A stretch of 52,592 nucleotides of DNA from NCBI GenBank assembly GCA_026994225.1, contig JALWRI010000094.1:1-52592 (forward strand), read 5' to 3'. The position numbers and the translations under genes were made by a program. This document shows positions 19,876 through 27,716 of the stretch, piece by piece. The stretch comes from Gammaproteobacteria bacterium (lineage in GTDB: Bacteria; Pseudomonadota; Gammaproteobacteria; GRL18). Positions within the stretch are counted from its first letter, which is position 1; the number at the start of each line of letters is the position of its first letter. A model generated the notes under the pieces. It was not told the DNA's origin. It saw nothing but the letters and a program-made list of their open reading frames with translations, and made no database searches.

Positions 19876-20733
19876 TTATGAGTGTTCTTTTAATCCAGCT
19901 ATAATTGCCTTACTGGTCTCTATACTGGGAGAAAAAATCATAGTTCCTTTTAACCAATATTCCCCTTCTTTAAAATCAGGGGCATTATAATGCGTTGCAA
20001 TATCCATATTAAGTGATTCTCCCGTTGTGTAACGAAAATCATAATTTAACTTGTTTAAAATAGCTTTTCCTGCTGCAAGATCCCATACATGCGCTCGAAT
20101 AGTAGCACCTATAAAACGCCCCATAGCAAGATATACTAATGGATAAACGCAACTACTATAACTTCCCATTGCATAAGGGATATTTTGCAATGAATAATGA
20201 CGCATAATACTTTGATTAAATGCTAACATTCGTCCAGGTTTCTGACAATCTGCTTTCGTTTTTTCTTCACTGATAAGGTGTAAATCTTTTAAATCAAGAA
20301 ATTTTCCTTTTTTACCAGTATAGCCATAAAAAACCTGTTCTTTATTGGTAATAATAACTTCACCGGTAGCAGGTAAAAAAATACAGCCTTCTTTTATTTC
20401 TCCTTGCTCTGCATATGCTAAAGAAATCCCCCACAAAGGTTGTAAAGATGCATAAGGCACAGTACCATCAATAGGATCAATAATATAGGTATGATGTTGT
20501 AAGGCTTGCTGTAAATATTGTTGATTGTGATGTATTAAAGTCTCTTCACCAATTAAATAACAATTTTTTTCTGGATGATCAAAAAAATTTTCAGCTTGTG
20601 CTTCTATATTTTTATCTGCCTCAGTAACAATGCTATGTCCTTTGATAGAGATTTTAGAGGTAGATTGAGATGCTATCGCTATATGCGAAAATTGCTGCAT
20701 CATAGTGTAAATATCTTGAATATTCCATTGCAT
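19876..20733 (-). CDS. Inositol monophosphatase family phosphatase (CysQ/SuhB-like)
   Basis: Members of this metal-dependent family remove phosphate from inositol phosphates, sugar phosphates or 3'-phosphoadenosine nucleotides in the cytoplasm. The 285-residue product shows the complete active-site set: VTEAD (D40), GEE (E63-E64), the D86-PIDGT metal motif, and HVWDLAAG (D218). Which substrate it uses cannot be decided from motifs alone. It sits between the KfrA-like gene, 24 bases upstream, and a small unknown gene downstream, all on the minus strand. Confidence 0.88.
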   Translation of the reverse strand: MQWNIQDIYTMMQQFSHIAIASQSTSKISIKGHSIVTEADKNIEAQAENFFDHPEKNCYLIGEETLIHHNQQYLQQALQHHTYIIDPIDGTVPYASLQPLWGISLAYAEQGEIKEGCIFLPATGEVIITNKEQVFYGYTGKKGKFLDLKDLHLISEEKTKADCQKPGRMLAFNQSIMRHYSLQNIPYAMGSYSSCVYPLVYLAMGRFIGATIRAHVWDLAAGKAILNKLNYDFRYTTGESLNMDIATHYNAPDFKEGEYWLKGTMIFSPSIETSKAIIAGLKEHS

Positions 20734-20757
20734 TAGCGTGTACTCATTTTAGAATAA

Positions 20758-21801
20758 TTATTTTTTCTTATCCCGATCCGGTTTAAAAAGGAGATGACTT
20801 TTTTCTTGCATGGTTCTATATTTTTGTAATATAGCATCTTTTTGTTGTAATTGTACAACTAGACGATTAATACTATTAGATAGGGATTTTTTTTCTTGTC
20901 CAAAAGTGTGTAATTGATTTTCTTTTTCAGTCTGTAATGTATCGATATTTTTCTGATATTGTTGTTGTTTGTTTTCATATTCTATGATGCGATGTTCAGT
21001 TATATTTTTTTTATGCTGTAATAGATCTATTTCTTGTTCTTTTTTATGTATCATATTGTGTAATTGTATTATTTCATTCGATAAAGTTTTATTTTCTTCT
21101 GTTTGTTGTTCTAGTTTTACTAATAATTCCTTAGTGTATATTTTTTCTTCTTGCCATTGTTGTGTTAAAGCATCTAATTGCTGTTTTAATTGTTGCTCAG
21201 TCATTTGAAAATATTGCTTTTCTTGTTGCCTTTCTTGTACCATTTGTTCTTGATAATGCTGAAAATATGCTTCTTGTTGTTGTAAGGTTTGTTGTTTATC
21301 ATTTAAATGTTGTTGTAACTGTTCTACCTTAGTATGCAACACTTGAACGGTTTGTTCTTTTTTATTGAGTGTTTGTGTTTGTTTTATAGTCTGTTGCGTT
21401 AATGTAGTATATGATTGTTCTAAGCTCTTTTTTTCATTCTTAATTTGTTTATTTTCTTTTACTAAATTATTAAGTTGTTGTTGTAATAGTGCATTTTTAT
21501 TATTGAAATCCTCTTGTGATTGTTGATATTGCGTTTCTATTTCAATAATACGTTGATTTGCGGTTGTTTCTAACTGCATCTGTAATTTTTTTACTATCAA
21601 TAAAATGTCATAAGATATACCAGATATATCTACTTCTTGTTGCTTTTGTTCTCGCCATTTTTTTAAATACCGTGCTAATGTACTTTTACTCCCTGTTCCT
21701 AATATTTCCCGTACTTTATCTATTGTAGGTGTAATACCTGAATTTTCTAAATGTAGTGCAGCCTCTTCAACATTTTGATAACTGATTCCTGTTCTTGCCA
21801 T
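20758..21801 (-). CDS. KfrA-like DNA-binding protein with long coiled coil
   Basis: The N terminus (about 1-60) matches the KfrA N-terminal DNA-binding domain: GISYQNVEEAALHLENSG, then PTIDKVREILGTGSKSTLARYLKKW. The remaining ~280 residues are an almost continuous Gln/Glu/Lys-rich coiled coil. KfrA proteins of plasmids bind palindromes in their own promoters and build filaments that help partition. This one is next to apparently chromosomal genes. I chose the ATG at 21801 (MARTGISY) because GGAG lies 6 bases before it. A second ATG at 21813 has no ribosome site. A large imperfect palindrome at 21836-21872, just upstream, is the likely own operator. Confidence 0.8.
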   Translation of the reverse strand: MARTGISYQNVEEAALHLENSGITPTIDKVREILGTGSKSTLARYLKKWREQKQQEVDISGISYDILLIVKKLQMQLETTANQRIIEIETQYQQSQEDFNNKNALLQQQLNNLVKENKQIKNEKKSLEQSYTTLTQQTIKQTQTLNKKEQTVQVLHTKVEQLQQHLNDKQQTLQQQEAYFQHYQEQMVQERQQEKQYFQMTEQQLKQQLDALTQQWQEEKIYTKELLVKLEQQTEENKTLSNEIIQLHNMIHKKEQEIDLLQHKKNITEHRIIEYENKQQQYQKNIDTLQTEKENQLHTFGQEKKSLSNSINRLVVQLQQKDAILQKYRTMQEKSHLLFKPDRDKKK

Positions 21802-21835
21802 TTTTATCTCCATTTTTTTAAAATTACTACCACTA

Positions 21836-21872
21836 TATCATACTTTATTACATACTATGTAATAGTATGATA
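21836..21872. promoter_or_regulatory. Imperfect palindrome upstream of the kfrA-like gene, candidate operator
   Basis: The arm TATCATACTTTATTACATA (21836-21854) faces TATGTAATAGTATGATA (21856-21872). The arms are complementary over 17 bases with a two-base TT bulge in the left arm. The site lies 35-71 bases before the chosen kfrA-like start, where a promoter is expected. KfrA-type proteins are known to bind such repeats and repress themselves, so autoregulation is inferred. A terminator is unlikely at this place. Confidence 0.5.
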
Positions 21873-21905
21873 TTTTTTATTATTTTATGAGGTATGGTTT
21901 ATATA

Positions 21906-21943
21906 ATATAACTAACGATAATAATTGTTATCGTTAGTTATAT
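21906..21943. repeat. Perfect 16-bp inverted repeat with 6-base loop
   Basis: ATATAACTAACGATAA (21906-21921) and TTATCGTTAGTTATAT (21928-21943) are exact reverse complements separated by TAATTG. It lies between the divergent kfrA-like gene and the small membrane gene. There is no T-run, so an operator or protein-binding site is more likely than a terminator. It differs in sequence from the palindrome at 21836. Confidence 0.55.
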
Positions 21944-22071
21944 AGAAGAAAGACGTAAATAATTAATTATATGTTTACTTTTTTCATACAACTTGTTATA
22001 AAAAAGCAATCTAAATCTCTTATCCTTTAGATTGGTGGAAATACTACAAATATGATGTTAGGAATGAATAA

Positions 22072-22281
22072 ATGAATAAATATATGATGAAAAGTAAAGC
22101 CTTGAGAATGCAATTTATTATAATAGGGATACTTCTTTGGGTGGGAATTTGGTTAACTGGATTTAATACCGTACATTGGTTTTTATATCTTCCTGCTACA
22201 CTATTACCGCTTGCAGGTATAATAGGGATTTGTCCTGGGCTTATTTTTCAAAAAATGCTATTTAAAGAAATGGATGATTAA
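22072..22281 (+). CDS. Small inner-membrane protein, DUF2892/YgaP-TM-like
   Basis: The 69-residue protein has two hydrophobic helices (about 14-30 and 36-60). The second contains ATLLPLAGIIGICPGLIFQ, where the small-residue run plus Cys-Pro resembles the DUF2892 (YgaP-type transmembrane) family, whose members are otherwise soluble-domain partners or standalone small membrane proteins. An AGGA site is 8 bases before the ATG. In front lies a 9-bp hairpin (CAATCTAAA 22007-22015 with TTTAGATTG 22026-22034). The function is unknown. Confidence 0.6.
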   Translation: MNKYMMKSKALRMQFIIIGILLWVGIWLTGFNTVHWFLYLPATLLPLAGIIGICPGLIFQKMLFKEMDD

Positions 22282-22290
22282 TCTTACGTT

Positions 22291-22326
22291 GACATCTTCC
22301 CCTTCCTTCAGGAAGGGGAGGATGTC
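22291..22326. terminator. Strong 17-bp hairpin between convergent genes
   Basis: GACATC-T-TCCCCTTCCT (22291-22307) pairs with AGGAAGGGGA-G-GATGTC (22310-22326) around a 2-base loop, with a single T/G mismatch (wobble in RNA). It separates the small membrane gene from the end of P19, so it can end both transcripts, though no U-tract follows. The preceding TTGACATC plus a C-rich stem also resembles ends of IS200/IS605-type elements. Confidence 0.6.
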
Positions 22327-22331
22327 TCAAA

Positions 22332-22883
22332 TTAATATCCTCCCTTTTTCCCTGTGCCAACATAGCTAAAATCCCATTCTACATCAAAAGGTTTATACCA
22401 TTTACCCACTCCGGTTTCTTTATCTGTATGTCGAGCAAAACCCTTTGCAACCGGTGGTTGAATATGATAACGCAGGTGATATTTTCCAGGCCCATTGAGT
22501 TTTACATTATCTCCATAATGCATCCCATCAGAAGCAATCATAGGCATTAAATTACCAACTTTTGACCAATTACTGCCTTTTTTATTAATCTGATAAGCAA
22601 TAGTCAGATAAGGGATCCATTCTCCTTCTCCATAACCGTTTTTATTTCCCTCAAGAGCATGTATATCTGCTTCTAAGTGAATATCTTTAATATCCATCAT
22701 ACCAGGCAACACTGGCTCCATCTTTACTGCTTGTAAATAAATGGCGGCTATTTCCATACCATTAATTTCATGTGGTTCACCAATAGGTACTTCTCCTGCT
22801 ATAATGTGAGAGGCTGCTGTTAGCCACATTATAAATATTGATACGCTGATGATAGTAAAATGAGCATACTTTTTTTGAAACAT
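22332..22883 (-). CDS. P19/Tp34-family periplasmic iron-binding protein
   Basis: P19 proteins are periplasmic dimers with a metal site of Met and His residues that work with FTR1 permeases in iron import. The 183-residue product has a signal peptide (about 1-30). It then has the family's pattern: EINGMEIAAIYLQAV with the first Met ligand, IHLEADIHA, GEGEWIPYLTIAYQI, LMPMIASDGMHYGDN and GPGKYHLRYHI. It is the last gene of the iron operon, 29 bases after the polyferredoxin gene, and its transcript probably ends in the 22291-22326 hairpin. The start at 22883 is the first ATG giving the signal peptide. Confidence 0.92.
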   Translation of the reverse strand: MFQKKYAHFTIISVSIFIMWLTAASHIIAGEVPIGEPHEINGMEIAAIYLQAVKMEPVLPGMMDIKDIHLEADIHALEGNKNGYGEGEWIPYLTIAYQINKKGSNWSKVGNLMPMIASDGMHYGDNVKLNGPGKYHLRYHIQPPVAKGFARHTDKETGVGKWYKPFDVEWDFSYVGTGKKGGY

Positions 22884-22912
22884 ATTACCTTTCTCCCTTT
22901 ATATTAATAGGA

Positions 22913-24379
22913 TTATATTCCTAACGCTGGCCACCAAAATAAACCTACGATACAACTACCTACAATACCTGGTAACATAGGTAACCAACGATAATTTAAA
23001 GTAACCCCTTGTGCCTCAAGGATTTTATAACTTAAACGCATACTCCAAAAAAGACTCATAGTAAATAAAGCAATTTTTATATATGCGATATGTTCCATCG
23101 TCAATCCTGTATAAGTAAATAATTCAAAGAGTTTTGCTCCAAGACCAATAATAAGTGAAACCATGGCAATGGGTGCGTATTGATAACCTAATTCGATAAA
23201 CCGTTGTTTAAAATTGATATGAGAGGCACTGAATTTTTGTGACATCCAGGATGATAAAGCAGTCGTTATTGATAATATACTAGCTAAAACAAACATAAAC
23301 CCCAGCATAAAACTAACGATTAAAGTAAAATCCATCCAATAAAATACTTCACGCCGTTCAGGATAAACGACCATTAACCAGTTTGGACCAGGTTCTAACA
23401 TTGAAAAATATTCATTATTAACGAGCCAAGTACCAAAGGCTTGGCGTAACGCTTGATATTCGGGAAGCACTAACCATAAAAAACCGCCTAAGGCAACACC
23501 AATACCTAAAAAGAAAAAGGCAATCTCTGCCATATTAGGATTACTTTTTGAAATATTTTCAATTTCTGCACCCGGCATTCTTAATTTTAATGATAAACCC
23601 CCTTTTGCTTTAGGATTTACACAGCGAAAACATTCAATACAATGCCGTGATTCATCTTTAGAATTTAAATCGATCATAGTAGGGCATGCCGTTTTTTCAG
23701 TCCATCGTTGTTTTAATTTTTTTTGTTTTTTTAATTTTGGAATAAATTCAACCGCTCCGATGCGGGAAAAAATACCCAGCAACAAACCGATGGGACACAT
23801 ATGGCGACACCAGGCACGTTTATTGCGGCCATATACATAACCAATCACAATCGCAGCTATCATAGTAGAGCCAAAAACAATAGCTAATGATTCTGCATGA
23901 TCTCTTACGCCTATGGTTTGCCCCCAAATAGTCACCAGTAAAAAACTTATGATAGGGGTTCCTTCCCAACGTATCCAGGCTGGAATTTCTCTTTTTAAAC
24001 CTATTTTGTTTGCCCACTCTGAGGCAGCACCCATAGGACAAAATATACCACACCAACTACGACCAGTGAAAATAACTGACAGAAAAACCAAAGGAAACCA
24101 TAATCCCCACATGATATAATTCGCAAAAGAAGTAAAATCAGAAAGTGGGGTAGCATCTTCTGCTGGATCAGGCAAAAATAAAGGAATAACCAATAATGCA
24201 ACAAAAAAACAAAACATTAAAGCATGTAGCCATATTAATTTTTTTCTATGAGCAACAAAAAAGGCTTCTACTTTTTTTTCAACCATACGCCCATAACTTG
24301 ACGTATTCTTGTTGGCATTGGGTATGATGTGAACAGGTATATCTTTAATTGTGGGTTCAGTGCTTGTTATCTCATTCAT
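22913..24379 (-). CDS. Membrane polyferredoxin (4Fe-4S) of FTR1/P19 iron uptake
   Basis: The 488-residue membrane protein has about ten hydrophobic segments. It has the Fer4_5-type cysteine motifs WCGIFCPMG (C110, C114) and WCRHMCPIG (C191, C195), plus a ferredoxin-like C232-P...C247-IEC250-FRC253. The related NapH/CcoG proteins pass electrons across the inner membrane. In FTR1/P19 gene sets this member is thought to handle the redox step between ferrous and ferric iron. The spacing of 5 bases after FTR1 and the order FTR1-polyferredoxin-P19 support this role. Confidence 0.87.
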   Translation of the reverse strand: MNEITSTEPTIKDIPVHIIPNANKNTSSYGRMVEKKVEAFFVAHRKKLIWLHALMFCFFVALLVIPLFLPDPAEDATPLSDFTSFANYIMWGLWFPLVFLSVIFTGRSWCGIFCPMGAASEWANKIGLKREIPAWIRWEGTPIISFLLVTIWGQTIGVRDHAESLAIVFGSTMIAAIVIGYVYGRNKRAWCRHMCPIGLLLGIFSRIGAVEFIPKLKKQKKLKQRWTEKTACPTMIDLNSKDESRHCIECFRCVNPKAKGGLSLKLRMPGAEIENISKSNPNMAEIAFFFLGIGVALGGFLWLVLPEYQALRQAFGTWLVNNEYFSMLEPGPNWLMVVYPERREVFYWMDFTLIVSFMLGFMFVLASILSITTALSSWMSQKFSASHINFKQRFIELGYQYAPIAMVSLIIGLGAKLFELFTYTGLTMEHIAYIKIALFTMSLFWSMRLSYKILEAQGVTLNYRWLPMLPGIVGSCIVGLFWWPALGI

Positions 24380-24384
24380 GTGTG

Positions 24385-25641
24385 TTATGCCTCTGTTTTA
24401 TTAGCTTGTGCTGAGGTAACAGCTCCATGATTACTTCTACTATGTAATATATACCATGCTAAAGGAAGGGGTAATAAAAATACCACTTGAGCACTAAAGG
24501 TTTCCCAATTAGGAAACATACCTAACCATTCTATATGGGGTAACCATTGATATGGTGTGGTAGAAATCCAACGTGCTGCTTGTAGTTCCAAGATACCTTT
24601 ACCAATAAAAGTAAAGGCTAAATAATAAAGTAATATTGCTGTTGCAGTAAAAAAGAGTCCCATTGGTAATTTAACTGAAGTTTTATACATAATCCAATAT
24701 AGTAAACCTAATACCAAAGAGGCCAAAGCAATACCACTTAATAATGCCATATATTGACCATTAATACTTCCAGATAAAGCTTGATAAAATAATACCGTTT
24801 CAGCTCCTTCTCGATAAACGGCCAAGAAAGCGGCAAAGGCTAACGTAAATAACCCACCAGTAGACACTGCTTGATCAATCTTACCATTAATATATTTTTG
24901 CCAGCGTGCGGATTCTCGCTTTGAAATAAGCCAATAACTGACATAAAACAGCACCCCCGCAGCCAATAACATGGTGATACCTTCCATAGCCTCCCTATCA
25001 GTTCCTGAAAGTTGTACAACTGTGTGAAATGCCCAGGCAGTTAATAAACTTGCTACGATAGCAACCCCTATACCGTACCAAATCACAGTTACTTTATCTG
25101 GCGCACTACGCTTTAGATAGGCAATAAGAGCCGTAATGACTAAGATAGCTTCAAATCCTTCCCTTAGTAGAATAAAAAAGGCCTGTAATAATACTGACCA
25201 AAAACCACTTTCTTGATTTGACTGGGTTTTAGTGTGTGTTTTAGCTACGGCTAATAATTCAGATTTGAGTGCTTCCCAAGCAGTATTTAGTGTTTCCTTT
25301 GGTGTATTTTTCATAGCATAGCCAATAATTTGACTAAACTGTACTTCTAAAGACGTTTTTAGTTTAGGCTGGCTCATGCCGATGGCAGTTTCCATGCCAC
25401 TTGCTTCAAACACGTCAAAATAGAGATTAGAAAATTCATCTCCCGTATCAATAGCATTATGATCAGGTTGATAATTTTGTACTAGCTGATCACCTTTTAA
25501 GAGCATTTCCTGTGTAACAGCTTCAAAATCAACATCCTTTTTTTGATTAGCATAAACACTCCCCATTAAAAGAAATACTAAATTGATCCATAATATTGCT
25601 GTCAATATTATTTGTTTTGAGTGCTTAGTCATATTATTCAT
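24385..25641 (-). CDS. FTR1-family iron permease
   Basis: FTR1 transports iron through the inner membrane using paired Arg-Glu-x-x-Glu motifs. Both are present here: REGFE at 160-164 and REGAE at 277-281. The 418-residue protein starts with a signal-like segment and a periplasmic helical stretch (about 35-140, FEASGMETAIG), followed by seven membrane helices (from about 148). The gene overlaps the end of the preceding helical protein gene by 8 bases and precedes the polyferredoxin gene by 5 bases, which indicates translational coupling. Confidence 0.93.
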   Translation of the reverse strand: MNNMTKHSKQIILTAILWINLVFLLMGSVYANQKKDVDFEAVTQEMLLKGDQLVQNYQPDHNAIDTGDEFSNLYFDVFEASGMETAIGMSQPKLKTSLEVQFSQIIGYAMKNTPKETLNTAWEALKSELLAVAKTHTKTQSNQESGFWSVLLQAFFILLREGFEAILVITALIAYLKRSAPDKVTVIWYGIGVAIVASLLTAWAFHTVVQLSGTDREAMEGITMLLAAGVLFYVSYWLISKRESARWQKYINGKIDQAVSTGGLFTLAFAAFLAVYREGAETVLFYQALSGSINGQYMALLSGIALASLVLGLLYWIMYKTSVKLPMGLFFTATAILLYYLAFTFIGKGILELQAARWISTTPYQWLPHIEWLGMFPNWETFSAQVVFLLPLPLAWYILHSRSNHGAVTSAQANKTEA

Positions 25642-26041
25642 TTACCTTAAATACTTCAGCCGGTATATTTGCTGCATCTAATTTTATGGCATCCTTTTCC
25701 ATTGTCGTTTGTATATCTTTAGCAAGAGCAATTATTTCATCTTTATTCACCTTTTTGGTAATCAGTTTACGCATCATAGAAAATTTCTTTTCAACTAAAT
25801 AAGTATATTTAGCTCCTAGTTCCATACGCATTGCCGCTTCCATTTTCTTTCCTTCAAAAATACCAAAATAGGCTTTGACTATAGTACGTTTTGCTTCTTT
25901 ACTATTTCCTTCTATATATTGTGTTGTAGCCTGTTGAATTAATTGATTAATATCCGTTGCTAAATGGGACCAATATTGTCCATTTGCATGAACGGTTGGA
26001 ATAAACAAGAAAAAAAATAGAAGTAGAAATAGATGTTTCAT
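25634..26041 (-). CDS. Periplasmic helical protein associated with FTR1
   Basis: The 135-residue protein has a signal peptide (MKHLFLLLFFFLFIPTVHA) and a helical body. Motifs such as IVKAYFGIFEGKKMEAAMRM match the periplasmic helical part found in front of FTR1 permeases, here split off as its own gene. It may bind iron or hold the permease complex. I chose the ATG at 26041 because it gives a clean signal peptide. A longer frame to 26107 would run through the promoter and Fur-like site. It is the first gene of the iron operon. Confidence 0.75.
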   Translation of the reverse strand: MKHLFLLLFFFLFIPTVHANGQYWSHLATDINQLIQQATTQYIEGNSKEAKRTIVKAYFGIFEGKKMEAAMRMELGAKYTYLVEKKFSMMRKLITKKVNKDEIIALAKDIQTTMEKDAIKLDAANIPAEVFKVNE

Positions 26042-26077
26042 GCAATCTGCACCCAATATAAAGATATAATCAAACTT

Positions 26078-26107
26078 AATGATAATGCTTCTCATTAAGT
26101 TTTTCAA
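26078..26107 (-). promoter_or_regulatory. Promoter with Fur-box-like site for the iron operon
   Basis: On the minus strand TTGAAA (26102-26107) and TATCAT (26079-26084) are 17 bases apart, a plausible sigma-70 promoter. Within it, 26078-26096 reads AATGATAATGCTTCTCATT on the plus strand. This contains a perfect TGATAAT half and a 5-of-7 second half of the 7-1-7 Fur pattern TGATAATnATTATCA. Iron-dependent repression by Fur is inferred. Confidence 0.6.
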
Positions 26108-26155
26108 GTCGTTTATATTAACAAACGCCCCTTATCGTGTTTTCTGATTTCTACT

Positions 26156-26422
26156 TTATCGTATATTGTTCAAAGAAATGGCTTGGTTTTTGTCTACTAT
26201 ATTGACTATATCTTGAACTGTCTTAGCAGATTTAAATTGATCAGGTGTGATTTTTTTATCTGTCATTTTCTGTAACTGTACTATCATATCAATAGCATCA
26301 ATACTATCTAAATCCAAATCTTCATATAAATGTGCATCTGGCGTAATATCATCCGGATTAATTTCAAATAATTCGACCATGATATTTTGTAATAGAATAA
26401 AACTATCTTTTTTATTTTCCAT
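26156..26422 (-). CDS. Acyl carrier protein
   Basis: An 88-residue acyl carrier protein holding acyl chains on a phosphopantetheine arm. The attachment serine is in YEDLDLDSIDAIDM. VELFEIN and TPDQFKSAKTVQDIVNIVD match ACPs found in aryl-polyene and related clusters. I chose the ATG at 26422 (MENKKDSF), 16 bases after the neighbour's stop, with AAGGGA upstream. A longer frame from a TTG at 26473 would overlap the neighbouring ACP gene by 35 bases. Tandem with a second ACP and an acyltransferase. Confidence 0.88.
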   Translation of the reverse strand: MENKKDSFILLQNIMVELFEINPDDITPDAHLYEDLDLDSIDAIDMIVQLQKMTDKKITPDQFKSAKTVQDIVNIVDKNQAISLNNIR

Positions 26423-26438
26423 CAACGAAGCTATCCCT

Positions 26439-26702
26439 TTAAGTTTTTCTTTTAGCGTTAATATATTTAGCAAGTGATGCTACCGATTCAAAGTGCTTTT
26501 TATTATCGCCTGATTCAGTATCAAATTTTACTTTATATTTTTGATAAATGCTTAATCCTAATTCTAATGAATCAATAGAATCCAGGCCTAATCCTTCACC
26601 AAATAATGGCGCATTGCTGTCAATATCATCAATACTCACATCTTCCAAATTTAAAGATTCGATAATAAGTTCTTTTATTTCATTTTCTAGTGTATTCATC
26701 AT
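26439..26702 (-). CDS. Acyl carrier protein, second copy
   Basis: An 87-residue acyl carrier protein with serine in GEGLGLDSIDSLELGLSI, the form typical of the second ACP in aryl-polyene type clusters. It differs clearly from the neighbouring ACP, so the two probably load different chains or serve different steps. Two ATG codons follow GAGGAAAG; either may start translation. It lies 13 bases after the acyltransferase gene on the same strand. Confidence 0.9.
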   Translation of the reverse strand: MMNTLENEIKELIIESLNLEDVSIDDIDSNAPLFGEGLGLDSIDSLELGLSIYQKYKVKFDTESGDNKKHFESVASLAKYINAKRKT

Positions 26703-26715
26703 TAATCTTTCCTCT

Positions 26716-27531
26716 TTAAATAGGCTGATGTGATAGTAATTCCTGTTGGAAGTATATTTCTAAATATTGTGTTAATTTTCTACTTGCTATCGCATATTTC
26801 TCTTTATCTTCAGGGATAAATGCGTGAATATCAATAGTATCATAAATAATTAATGTTATTCGTACCTTATCACTGTATGGTATTTGATACCATTTTTGCT
26901 CTTTAGTTAATGTTTGATACTGGCTTAAAATAACAACAGGAATAATATTATGTTTACTTTTCAAGGCAATATTAGCAGCTCCACGCTGAAATTTTAGTTT
27001 TTTTCCTGGTGATGTACGTGTTCCTTCTGGAAAAATAAGGAGAGCATCTCCATTTTGGAGTGCTAAATGGCATTGTTGTAATAACTGTTGGGGATCTGTA
27101 TCGTTACTAATATATTGCGTGGTTTTGAATATATGACGTAAAAATAAATTCTGCCATAATGCTTGTTTTACAATACAATTACTCTTCTTCCATAATGTCA
27201 TAAGGAGTATTGCGTCAATTAATGTCGGGTGATTAGCAATAATTAAAGCACTTTTCTGTGCTGGTAATTTTTCTATCCCCTTGATGGTAATTTTTAAAAC
27301 ACCTAATATTTCCATACTGCAAGTAAATACGTTTAATGCATAATAAATGAAATGTTGTGCTAGATACTTTCTTTTATTTATCGTAAGGGGTAATAAACGC
27401 AATATTGGAAAAATAAAGACTGCAGTGATAATACTACCTATAGAAAATAAAATAAAACAGATACCGGTAGCAAATATACGCCAATAGTAATTTAAAGTAA
27501 TAAAAATAACCTTTCCTCGCATGATAACCAT
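26716..27531 (-). CDS. Lysophospholipid-type acyltransferase (PlsC family)
   Basis: PlsC-family enzymes move acyl chains from ACP or CoA to a glycerol or other acceptor at the inner membrane. The 271-residue protein has N-terminal hydrophobic segments (about 12-40). The NHxxxxD-type motif ANHPTLIDAI places the catalytic His-Asp pair near residue 98, and the acceptor-binding motif FPEGTRTSPG is near 167. Aryl-polyene clusters carry such an acyltransferase beside two ACPs, as here. The ATG at 27522 (MRGKVIF) is an alternative start. It is divergent from the FabG-like gene, which suggests shared control. Confidence 0.87.
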   Translation of the reverse strand: MVIMRGKVIFITLNYYWRIFATGICFILFSIGSIITAVFIFPILRLLPLTINKRKYLAQHFIYYALNVFTCSMEILGVLKITIKGIEKLPAQKSALIIANHPTLIDAILLMTLWKKSNCIVKQALWQNLFLRHIFKTTQYISNDTDPQQLLQQCHLALQNGDALLIFPEGTRTSPGKKLKFQRGAANIALKSKHNIIPVVILSQYQTLTKEQKWYQIPYSDKVRITLIIYDTIDIHAFIPEDKEKYAIASRKLTQYLEIYFQQELLSHQPI

Positions 27532-27651
27532 TTATTTTTTTAAAAAGAGAACCCGCTTCTTTAGGGGATAGTTAATTAAAGCTATAGTCTAGTGAACTTT
27601 TTATTATAACGGGATATATTACTTTATTAAAGAAGGAAATTTAGATGCACC

Positions 27652-27681
27652 TAGACAGTTAAAAAGATGCTATCTTATAAT
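27652..27681 (+). promoter_or_regulatory. Predicted sigma-70 promoter for the FabG-ketosynthase pair
   Basis: TAGACA (27652-27657, five of six to consensus) and a perfect TATAAT (27676-27681) are 18 bases apart. The expected transcript start is about 29 bases before the chosen FabG ATG. Confidence 0.6.
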
Positions 27682-27716
27682 AAATGGCATATTTATTGTT
27701 ATGTTATAGGTTTTTT

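Noticed and set aside
20758-21801. Evidence that the window is a plasmid because of KfrA
   Set aside because: gatB, initiator tRNA, pbpC and btuB with riboswitch are chromosomal genes, and no replication initiator or parA is seen.
21906-21943. Fur box
   Set aside because: GATAA and TTATC halves are 6 bases apart instead of the 3 of the 7-1-7 pattern, and neighbouring genes are not iron genes.
26042-26107. Longer N terminus of the FTR1-associated protein
   Set aside because: The added residues destroy the signal peptide and would be encoded by the promoter and Fur-like site.
26423-26473. TTG start at 26473 for the first acyl carrier protein
   Set aside because: It would overlap the second ACP gene by 35 bases; the ATG at 26422 gives a normal ACP length.
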